A stretch of 64,000 bases of DNA. Source: Bog-473 sp963728845. GTDB taxonomy: Bacteria; Actinomycetota; Acidimicrobiia; Acidimicrobiales; RAAP-2. Location of the stretch: contig CAVSLS010000026.1 of NCBI GenBank assembly GCA_963728845.1, forward strand, positions 1-64,000. Direction: 5' to 3'. Shown piece after piece: positions 38,104 to 46,637 of the stretch. The notes beneath the pieces were generated by a model, which was given only the letters and a program-made list of their open reading frames with translations, was not told where the DNA came from and did not search any database. The position numbers and the translations under genes were made by a program. Every line of letters starts with the position of its first letter. Within the stretch, counting starts at the first letter, position 1.

Positions 38104-39201
38104 CTATGTCTCGCAAAGTCGTTCGTAGAATTTGTAAGCATGCGCGGCGACTTCGCTCCAGGTAAAGCGCCGATCCGCCTCGTTACGTGCTGCTTCTCCC
38201 ATCGTGCGAACGAGGTCATCGTCACAAGCCAGTTCACCTAGTACCTTGCGAAGCGATTCAATATTTCCGGGCTCTACCACGAATCCCGTCCTGCCATCAT
38301 CTACGACCTCGGGAACCCCTCCGACGTTGGAGACCACTACGGGCGCTCCGCAATACATCGCTTCGAGAACGACTAAACCCAGAAGTTCCGGAGCATGATG
38401 CTGTCGTCCCCGCCAATCGAGTTCGACGCTGGGCAGGATCAGAGCTCGTGCGCTTCCGTAGAGGCCGCAGAGCTCATCGTCGTTGAGATTGACTTGAAAT
38501 TCAACATCTTTACCGACAGCCAAAGCACACAGATGTTCGAAATAGTCCTTCTCGTGTATTGGGCCGACCACTGACAGACCCGCACCGGGTGGCAAGGCTC
38601 GAATTAGGACGTCAACGCCTTTATGAGGTGTCAGCCGGCCCACGAAAAGAAACCGGCCCCTATGATCGCTAGTTCCTTCCCGGTGATTAGGACACAACGC
38701 ATCAGCTCCTCCGTAAATGATGTCCGAAGGTAGCCTCGCGAGTTCTGATTCACACATCCGACCAAATTGGGAAACGAAGAGGGAGCCATCGAACAGTTTC
38801 CACAGTCCACGTCTGATACCGGCTCGCGCCCCACCACCATGCGGTGTTAGAACAACTTTTGTTCGGTGTACAGAAGCTCCCAACGCCAGCAATACGGCCG
38901 CTTTGTTGATTATGTGTGCATGAATGACGTCGTATCGGGACGCCAATCGGAGGAGCACTGGGTTTACGGGATCGTATAGGTCGCCCCGCCATGACCACGG
39001 TCGGATAACGCGAATTCCGAGGCCAGAATGATGGCGGAGTTCCATACGTTCCCGTCCAAACGTCACCAGATCAACGTTTCGTCCCGATTTCGCCAATGCG
39101 ACTGCGAGCGCACTCGGATAGCGTTCACCACCGCCACGGACCTCAGTCAGGCCGGGTATTCCGAGGTCGGTTACTGCTGGCGCCACAATCGCGATTCGCA
39201 T
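38104..39201 (-). CDS. Glycosyltransferase, GT4 family
   Basis: 365 residues. Starts MRIAIVAPAVTDLGIPGLTE with RGGGERYPSALAVALAKSGR; VIHAHIINKAAVL and LTPHGGGARAG follow; the donor half has RFLFVGRLTPHKGVDVLIRA and PELLGLVVLEAMYCGAPVVV. The C-terminus FTWSEVAAHAYKFYERL is usual for the family. Faces the preceding glycosyltransferase tail to tail with about 180 bases between. Confidence 0.87.
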   Translation of the reverse strand: MRIAIVAPAVTDLGIPGLTEVRGGGERYPSALAVALAKSGRNVDLVTFGRERMELRHHSGLGIRVIRPWSWRGDLYDPVNPVLLRLASRYDVIHAHIINKAAVLLALGASVHRTKVVLTPHGGGARAGIRRGLWKLFDGSLFVSQFGRMCESELARLPSDIIYGGADALCPNHREGTSDHRGRFLFVGRLTPHKGVDVLIRALPPGAGLSVVGPIHEKDYFEHLCALAVGKDVEFQVNLNDDELCGLYGSARALILPSVELDWRGRQHHAPELLGLVVLEAMYCGAPVVVSNVGGVPEVVDDGRTGFVVEPGNIESLRKVLGELACDDDLVRTMGEAARNEADRRFTWSEVAAHAYKFYERLCET

Positions 39202-39833
39202 CTCTGTGTAACCTCAGATCATCCCAAAGGTTTTCCAGATTACATGACTGGTACCTGCTCTGCGGGCTCTGATACGTCGTAACGCCATATCTCGCAACGC
39301 TATTGGGCGGTTCGGATGAATTACTAACAAGAACATTTGCTCTCGATCGTTTCATACGGGACGGAGCGAGGGAGAACGTGCGAGTTAGCTCTTTTCATCG
39401 CACGAGCTCTATCGAGCGCGGTGAGGTTCGGTGCGCAGTAGTGGCCCGACAACGGTGTCCCTGGCGATGGGGCGGCCAACCAAATCCTGACAACATCGCT
39501 GCCCGGAACCTCTGCCCCCGATGATGATCGAGCCGGGCCATTCGGCGGCGGATCGACCGGTACTGGCAACTCTGGCCGATCGATGGGCTGCGCATGTTCC
39601 AGTTGTGGTGGGGTGTGGAATCGTCGACCACCTCCGGAGGTGCCGAGAGGCGGCGGGGACTCAGGCCGGTGGCATGGTCGTTGGAGCGACGGGAGGCTGG
39701 GCCTATCGCGGCGGGGACGCCGGGATCCGCGGAGGCGACTGGCACTGGAGCTGGGGGCGGCGACGGTGGGGATACTGCGGGGGGAAGCCGGCGTGGTGAC
39801 CGTTGAGAATCGGTTAGCACCGAGGATTGACTC
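39202..39833. other. No gene recognised upstream of the IS3 element
   Basis: About 630 bases. The left half may hold the promoter of the minus-strand glycosyltransferase. The right half is Pro/Gly-rich in several frames without family similarity. It should also contain the left end of the IS3 element, which I could not place. Confidence 0.5.
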
Positions 39834-40728
39834 TTAGACGACTCGCTCGTCTCCCTTTGGACTACATGGAGAACCGCGTCCTGCGCCAGTTGGCATTCGA
39901 TAGCCGAGCGAGCTGTGCAGCCGACGGGTGTTGTACCAGCCCTCGATGTAGTCGAAGACGGCGGCACGCAGTCCCGCTCGCGTTGGCCAGGCCCGGGTGT
40001 CGATCAGCTCGCGCTTGATGGTGGCGAAGAAGGACTCGGCTACCGCGTTGTCCCAGCAATCGCCTGTTCGTCCGACCGAGAGGACGACGCCGTTGGCCCG
40101 GGCCAACGCGGCGTAGTCCCCGCTCGTGTATTCAGCCCCTGTCGGAATGAAAGATGAGCCCACTCGTTGGGCGGCGGGTGGCGAAGGCGCGGTCGAGCGC
40201 CTCTTCGACCAGCTCGGTGCGCATGTGGTCCTGGAGCGACCAGCCCACGATGCGGCGCGATGCCAGGTCGATGACAGTGGCCAGATAGGCCCAGCCCTCC
40301 CACGTGGCGATGAAGGTGATGTCGCCCACATAGCGGCGATCGAGTTCCTCACAGGGCCCGAAGTGCCGCTGGATGAGATCCTTGGCGATCTCGGCGGCGG
40401 GGTCGGGGAGCGTCGTCTTGCGCCAGCGCTTCTTGCAGCGCCCCTCGAGGCCGGCCCGGCGCATCAGCCGGCGCACACGTCGCCTCCCACAGGCGGTGCC
40501 GCGGTTGACCAGCTCGTGGTGCACCCGGGGCGAGCCATCGGTGCCGCCCGACTCCTTGTGGATGGCGGTGATCTTCGCCGTCAGCTCGACGTCGCTGATC
40601 TCGCGGGCAGAGGGGACGGCCTTCTGGCGCTCGTAGTAGGCGGCACGGGAGACCTCGAACAGCTCACAGCAGCGATTGACGCTGTGAGCTGCAGCTTCCT
40701 CCGCCTCGATGAAGGGGTCCATCTTCAC
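39834..40728 (-). CDS. IS3 transposase OrfB (integrase), one frameshift
   Basis: DDE integrase core: Asp in YVGDITF, Asp in TVIDLASR, Glu in DNAVAESFF, with the ending YNTRRLHSSLGYRMP. The N-terminal helix region reads CCELFEVSRAAYYERQ. The frame shifts at about 40134-40141, right after FHSDRG, between the second Asp and the Glu. Start GTG 40728 overlaps the orfA stop as GTGA. Cleaves and joins transposon ends. With the shift as read, the product is inactive. Confidence 0.85.
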
Positions 40729-41023
40729 CGGGTCTCCTTCGCGAAGAAAGCCGTCGCCCGCTTCAAGATGCCGACGTCCTCGCGCAGCTGGCGGTTCTCC
40801 CGGCGCAGCTGGGCGAGCTCGGCCCGCTCGTCACTCGTCAGCCCGGGCCGCTCACCGGCGTCGATCTCGGCCTGAACCACCCACCGACGCACCGCCGACA
40901 CCGTCAGGTCGAAGTCCTTGGCCACCTCGGCAATGGAGCGGTCGCCGACACGGCAGCGCTCCACGATCTCGGCCTTGAACTCGGGACTGAACGACCGGCG
41001 GTCGCGGCGCTTGTTCCGCTCCA
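40725..41023 (-). CDS. IS3 transposase OrfA (HTH protein)
   Basis: 98 residues: MERNKRRDRRSFSPEFKAEI, a helix-turn-helix (GDRSIAEVAKDFDLTVSAVR) and a C-terminal leucine-zipper-like segment ending REDVGILKRATAFF. It binds the terminal repeats and normally makes a fusion with OrfB by frameshifting; here only a GTGA overlap is seen and no A-rich slippery run. Confidence 0.88.
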
Positions 41024-41092
41024 TGGTTCCATGATGGGCATCCTCTCCGGCGCTGCGCGGCCTTTGGTGGAAGTCCGTCAAACCGGAGCAGC

Positions 41093-41340
41093 CCCACTGC
41101 CGTTGACGCTGAGCACCCGTTCGATCGTTGCGCACAGCTTGCGAAGAAGGCCCTTGGCTCGGCGCCAAACGCCAGGTTGGTGACCGACTGCTCATCGGAG
41201 TGAACCTCGGAGTAGGCGAGCCGGCTGTGGGCGTCGATTGCCGAGTGGATGTAGGCATAGCCCACGCCGCCGCTCCCGTTCTTTGCCTGGGCGTGCCGTT
41301 AACGCGTCCTCGCATCTTGTGGCCACCTCCAGGGCGAGGA
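41093..41340 (-). mobile_element. IS481-type transposase fragment, interrupted by the IS3 element
   Basis: Minus strand: KMRGRVNGTPRQRTG, then after a shift GYAYIHSAIDAHSRLAYSEV and FFASCA ... IERVLSVNGSG. This is the central catalytic part of IS481-like integrases (Asp in HSAIDAHSR, and the DNGS-like motif). It stops exactly at the IS3 right end. The rest of the gene is not found on the other side of the IS3 element. Confidence 0.7.
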
Positions 41341-41380
41341 TGTCCCGACTCGTGTGGGATTTCGGTGACGATCCCACAGC

Positions 41381-42765
41381 TGTTCAGGCGGCAGCCTGAT
41401 CGTACTTGGCTGGTGTGACAACGCCTCCTTTCTCTTCGGCGAGACGCCGTGCGACTTCGCGTCGGACCGCGTCGACTAGTGGCTTCATGTCGCGACACCC
41501 CTTGATGCGGCGAAAGGATCGCTGTGCTTCGATCATCCCGGTGCCCACCCAGCGCCGCACCATGGCCGGGTCGCGCCAGCGCTTGACGCCCGAGCTCACG
41601 AGACGGACGGTCGAGATCATCGACTCGACGGCGTTGGTGCACGAGAGCGAGCGCGCCAAGCGGTCCGATGCCCCGAGCCGGCGGACACTGAACATGTCGT
41701 CGAGGCCTTCGCGGAGCGACGCCGCGGCACTCGGATGCTCGCGCTCGAGCTGGGCCGCGAGGCCCTTGGCGACCTTCAGCCCGCGGGCAGCATCGGTGTC
41801 GTTGAAGGCCGCCTTGAGCTGGCGGTCGATGCGCCGGGCCAGCTCGGGGGCGAGGTAGTCACCAACATCGCGACGTTTGTGCAAGGTGCAACGTTGCACG
41901 ACGGCATGCTTGCCGAAGACGCGCTTGATGCCCGCGGCCAGCGCCTTGCCCCCGTCGATGACGAGCAGGAGACCCGCCTCATAGTGCAGTCCCCTCTCGA
42001 CCAGGTCGGCCAGCAGGTGCTTGACCACCGTGGTGTTCTCGGTGTCGCCCTCCCACACCCCGACGGGGATCTTGGTCCCATCTGCGGTGATGAGCAGGGC
42101 GACCACGCAGCAGCACTCGTGGAACATGATGCCGTCGATCATGAGGACCGCCGCGTCGTGGACCGAGAGGTCGCTCGCCAGTAGCTCAGCCAGCTTCTCG
42201 GTGGTCGCGGCGACGAAGCGCCACGAAATGGCCGAGCGGGAGCCGCCTCGAGCCGCCTCTTCGAGCTCTTCTCCGATGGGCTCGGCCACCAGGGCGTGGC
42301 GCCGCGTCGCCACGCCGGCCAGCATGCGCTCGACGGCGACCTGGCTGAGCAGGTCCCGATCGTTGAAGGCGGTGTAGGAGTCGAGGTGCACCTCGCCCCC
42401 CTCCGTCTTCGTCGCCCGGGGACGAGAGACGGGCACGGTGCGCCCGCCGAGCACGACCGAGCCCGGTGCCGAGCCGTTCCTCGTGGCCGTGCGCTCGGGA
42501 TCGTGGCGTCCCTTGGGCCCGGCCTTCTCGGTCATCTCGGCGGCCATGATCTCGCTGACCACGGCCAGACCGGCCGAGCAGCAGAAGGCCATGAGGCCGT
42601 CCTTGATGGCGCCGGCCAGGTCTTGGAGGGCGACGGTCGCCTCGGCGGGCAGCTCAGCGAGGCGTGCCGCCTCGTCCCGCTCCGCGATGCTCACAACAGG
42701 TAGCTTCTTCTTCATTGGTGGTGGTCCCCTTCTTGTGGTGGTGGTTTGGTTTCGACGCCTGAACA
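41381..42765 (-). mobile_element. IS256-family insertion sequence
   Basis: A perfect 10-base inverted repeat, TGTTCAGGCG, lies at 41381-41390 and as its complement at 42756-42765, framing the transposase gene. The left copy contains the transposase stop codon. Flanking bases do not give a clear target-site duplication. Confidence 0.75.
41384..42715 (-). CDS. IS256-family (mutator-type) transposase
   Basis: About 443 residues from ATG 42715 (MKKKLPVVSIAERDEA). The DDE triad candidates are Asp in VLMIDGIMFHE, Asp in LVIDGGKALAAGIKRVFG and Glu in SCTNAVESMIS. The zinc-like CxxH region VVQRCTLHKRRDVGDYL is also present. The reading frame is intact, so the element may be active and could be a recent arrival in this region. 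Confidence 0.92.
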   Translation of the reverse strand: MKKKLPVVSIAERDEAARLAELPAEATVALQDLAGAIKDGLMAFCCSAGLAVVSEIMAAEMTEKAGPKGRHDPERTATRNGSAPGSVVLGGRTVPVSRPRATKTEGGEVHLDSYTAFNDRDLLSQVAVERMLAGVATRRHALVAEPIGEELEEAARGGSRSAISWRFVAATTEKLAELLASDLSVHDAAVLMIDGIMFHECCCVVALLITADGTKIPVGVWEGDTENTTVVKHLLADLVERGLHYEAGLLLVIDGGKALAAGIKRVFGKHAVVQRCTLHKRRDVGDYLAPELARRIDRQLKAAFNDTDAARGLKVAKGLAAQLEREHPSAAASLREGLDDMFSVRRLGASDRLARSLSCTNAVESMISTVRLVSSGVKRWRDPAMVRRWVGTGMIEAQRSFRRIKGCRDMKPLVDAVRREVARRLAEEKGGVVTPAKYDQAAA

Positions 42766-43149
42766 CCTACCAGCCGGAAGGCATCGGGCGGGGGACCGCC
42801 ACCTCATTTCCCACAAGCTCCGGGACAACCTCTCCAGGGCGGAATCCGGCCCATTGTCTTGACATCGACGTGCACGATCGGACTGCAACTCGGTCGCCAC
42901 GAAGGTTCAGCGGGTCGCCGAACGGGATCGTGGCGAGGATTTCCGGGACCGCGAGAAGGTGCGAATCAACCATGGGAGCCCTTTCGAGAAGGATCCACTT
43001 CATGCTCTGACCCTGGTCAGAGACGAAAGACTCAAATTTCCGCCCTACGAGACCGATGCTTCTCGTGGCGCCACGACGGCTTCGACCCAGTCAGTGGAAC
43101 GGACCCTGCGCAACTCAGAAGGGGTCCGCCGGCGATTGAGGAGATCACC
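42766..43149. other. Gap between IS256 and secreted protein gene
   Basis: On the minus strand a short frame (42767-42973, MVDSHLLAVPEILATIPFGD onward) ends with a TAG just outside the IS256 repeat. It might be the end of a gene cut by the insertion, but I recognise no family. The right part should contain the promoter of the downstream secreted protein; none stands out. Confidence 0.35.
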
Positions 43150-46100
43150 ATGTCAAGCCCTCTGCGGCGACTGCGACACATCCCCGTAGTCCTGGCAGCA
43201 ATATGCCTTGTCGCGCTCCTCCTCGTGCTCAGCGCGAAGAGTGCTCCGCCGACGTTGCCTGCGGAGGGAGTAGTTGCTCCTCACAGCACCACTCCTCACA
43301 GCACCACTCAGGCGACCGGTTATGACCTTGTGGGCTCCGATGGGGGCGTCTTCGTCTTTCACGGTGGCTTCTATGGCTCGTTGCCGGGTCTCGGCATCCA
43401 TGTCGACAACATCGTGGGGATTGCACCGGCCGCCAACTACGGCGGGTATTACCTGGTCGGCTCCGATGGTGGTGTCTTCTCCTTCGGAGACACCGCGTAC
43501 GAAGGTTCGTTGCCGGGGCTCGGTATCCACGTGAACGATGTCGTGGGAATCGTGCCGTCCTCCGATGACAAAGGGTATTTCCTCGTCGGTGGTGACGGCG
43601 GCGTCTTTTCCTTTGGAGACACGGCGTACGAGGGCTCGCTACCCGGCCTCGGGGTCAACGTCGATGACGTGGCAGGGATAGCCGCCACCCCAAGCAACAC
43701 TGGCTACTGGGTTCTCCAAGCCAATGGTCAGGTGACCGGGTTTGGTGACGCCCCGAACCTGCCACCGCTTCCAGCGGCCAGTGGAGTGACCCGTTATGTG
43801 TCCATCGCCTCGACATCGGATGGACAGGGTTATTGGGCCATGAACAACTTCGGTCAAGTGTACGCGCTCGGCGACGCCCACTGGTTCGGCAACTCGCCGT
43901 TCAACCCGACCAGCCTGGTGTCGATCGTGCCGACCGGGGACAATGCTAGCTACTGGATCGTCGGATCCAACGGCGCAATCTTCGGCCTGGGCGGCGCTGC
44001 TTCTTACGGCTCTTTGCCTGCCCTCGGCATTGTGCCCAACCTTCCGATCGTCGGTGCGGCGCCAACTGTTGCTTCTCCAACACCCGCGCCACCACCACCG
44101 ACAAACCCTGTCACGCCGACCGAAACCCCGACTCCGGCTACACCGACGACGGGGCCATCGCCAGCCATTACCACCGTGGGCAACACCTGTGGCGCCGTCG
44201 GCTCATGTTCCGCCGAACGCCAACCCAGTAGCCAACGAGTTTGGAGGTGTGCCAGAGACCGTGGCGGAGCTGGCCGTATCCTCCGACGGCGTCGCCCTAT
44301 CTTCCGCGGCCTGGGAAGAGAACTCCCACGCCATCAACACCTATGCCCCAGGGACCGGGTACCCAGAGGGTGAGGCGACGGGAAACAATGGGCCTCCGAG
44401 TGCGAATGGCAACGGTGTGTACGGCTTGGCGATGGACTCCTCGTACATCTACGCGGCATCCGGCGATGGTGACATGACCCGCCTTAGTCGCGCGAACTGG
44501 CTCGATCCAGGCAATGAGGGCTCCCCTGATTATGGGAGTAACACTGGAGTTGGTCCGCTTGTTGTGGATGCCGGCGGGCAATCCGCTGCTGGGCGAAACG
44601 TTCTGCGACGGCAACCTGTTCGTCACTGACTCCAACGGGGCATTGGCTGGTGTCGGCTTGTCTCCATCCACGACCGAAATCAAAGAGGTCCCTACGTCGC
44701 TCTCAGGCGTCACAGAGACCTGGAGCGCCCCAGGGGCCAGCGTGCTCACTTGTGATCGGGAGGGCGACATCTGGGCCCTTGTGGAGAACCCCGCGGGCAG
44801 CGCGGACGGACTGGAGCGCTTCACGGACACGGGCAGCCTGGTGACCTCCTTGACCCTTCCGGCCTCCGTTATTGCCCAAGGCGTTGCCGCGAGCCCGTCC
44901 AGTGACGAACTGCTCGTGCCCGACAACGGAGTGGACCAGGACTACAAGTGGTTCAACTACTCCGGAATCCAAACTGGTCAGGTTGGCGTCACAGGTGGTT
45001 ACCTCCAGGGTTCTGACCCTGGCCTCATCGGTCCCGACCGCTTCGTGGGGCCTCGCTCGGCTGCGATTGATGGTTCGGGGAACATCTACACGGCTGAGAA
45101 CTGTTTCCCTGGCGTTGCGCAGTCCGTGACCGGGATCACCAGTGGACCATGCGCCATCATCACCGAGTACCGGTCGAGCGGCACGACGGTCGTCTGGCGT
45201 GACGTGAACGCGAACACTTTTGGGGGCAACGGTGAGCCCAGCAATGACGGCTCTAGGTTCTATGACCGAGACTTCGAGTTCCTACGTGATTCGTCGGGCA
45301 ACTACCGGCCTAACGATTTTACTGTCGACCCGTGGGCCAACCCATCGGATCCGCGTGTCTCAAACACACCCCAAATCGGAGGTGGGAGCACCTTGCCCCA
45401 ATATGGTGCTGCCACGTACGAGTGGGAGGCAGATGGGCACGTTTACGAGGCGACCATTTCCTTGACCACGCTCGTTGTCTACGAGCAAGAGCCGAATTCC
45501 GAAATCATGGCTCCCGTTTACACCTTGCCCAACCCAGACGGCTACACGGGCCTTTTCGTGGATGTCGGAACCGGGAATATTTGGGGCGTCACAAAGGGCC
45601 CTCAGGGTGGCGACAACGTCGTTGAATATCCGCTCACGCGCTACGCCTCGAATGGCGCACCGGAGTACGGCAGCGGCGTCAACCACGGCCTACCACCTGG
45701 TCTCGTAGACGTGCGCAGGGTCGACGTCGAGGGCAATTCCATCTACGTCTCGGGCTTCTCTGCGAGCGACACAGACAGCAGCTCGGTATGGGGCAACTGG
45801 GAATCCATCGGCATGACCCTCATCAAGTTCAACTCCCTGCCCACCACTTCCGCATGGCCTGCCGCTGCGTGGACGACGGATCCGATCTATACGCTTCCGA
45901 GCGACGACACGAACGAGTTTTCCGAGCCTTTCTCGTTCGCCGTGAACACCTGGGCTGGTGTGGTCGGGGTAGCAATGCTGTATGGCCCGGAAACCATGCC
46001 AGGAGTTCTATACCCTTCAGGAGAGGTTCGAGAGTACAGCACATCGAGCGGAGCACTCGTCAAGACGCTCAACCCGCCACTTCCGGGTGCCTACGTAGTT

Positions 46101-46199
46101 GAGGGCGACCTGGACGGTCAGAACGACATTGTGGCCAAGGGTGGCCGCTTCTGGATTGAGGACGACTGGTACACGCGCATCATCGGCATCGGTCCCTAG
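43150..46199 (+). CDS. Large secreted beta-propeller-like repeat protein (two frameshifts)
   Basis: ATG 43150 has GAGGAG about eight bases upstream. A signal peptide (RRLRHIPVVLAAICLVALLL) is followed by at least four repeats of about 45 residues with the core SDGGVFSFGD and YEGSLPGLG, a repeat type common in secreted actinobacterial proteins that likely folds as a propeller. After a Pro/Thr linker, the C-terminal 650 residues form a second propeller-like region (DREGDIWALVENPAG, IDGSGNIYTAEN). The frame changes near 44205-44222 and again near 44570-44583. Total about 1015 residues. Probably extracellular or cell-surface. Function unknown. Confidence 0.75.
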
Positions 46200-46301
46200 C
46201 CGCGGTCAGACACCTAGGGTCGTAACAGTTTCGGACCTCGCCCGGCCATGTCAACTCGCTCGGCCATCTGTCAACACCCCGTGCCCGTGAGACAGCCCCC
46301 A

Positions 46302-46438
46302 TGTCCGCCCGAGGTGCGTGATCGAGCGATCGACTCTTCGGGTCCCGGGCTGACGACCGACGAGCGGCCCGGCGAAAGGAGCTCGAGAAGGAGCACAAAG
46401 AGCTCGGGCGGGTGAACGAGATCCTCAAGGACGCTCGT
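46302..46438 (+). mobile_element. IS3 orfA remnant, plus strand
   Basis: Reads CPPEVRDRAID, then after an internal deletion GPGLTTDER, and in a neighbouring frame RKELEKEHKELGRVNEILKD. These are the start and the zipper part of IS3-type OrfA proteins with the middle missing. Confidence 0.6.
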
Positions 46439-46500
46439 TGAGCTTGCGGACGATCTGCTCGGGCGTGTGCCTGCGTCTGACCATCGTGAACATCATCCTT
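46426..46500 (-). mobile_element. IS3 orfA N-terminal remnant, minus strand
   Basis: Encodes MVRRRHTPEQIVRKLNE, the opening of a different IS3 OrfA lineage. It runs head-on into the plus-strand remnant at 46438, so the two fragments share about a dozen bases in opposite orientation. Confidence 0.6.
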
Positions 46501-46637
46501 CGCCCAGCAATCTGGGCAACGGCTCCGTTCACGGGTGGACCGATCTCAGAGGGGTCAGGCCACGGGGTCGGGCACATGACCCGTGTCGCCATGGCAATGC
46601 GGTGCCGCAACCGGGTTTGGCTAGCGTGGGCACGATC

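Larger units (their letters stand above)
39834..41092 (-). mobile_element. IS3-family insertion sequence
   Basis: Carries orfA and orfB in the usual order with overlapping frames. On the right it interrupts an IS481-type transposase gene at about 41092, so its end there can be placed within several bases; the segment with AAGTCCGTCAAACCGG (41070-41085) is probably its right terminal repeat. No matching left repeat was found by eye. Confidence 0.7.

Noticed and set aside
43275..43305. Short direct repeat encoding PHSTT twice
   Set aside because: Only two 15-base copies in a linker; too short to matter on its own.
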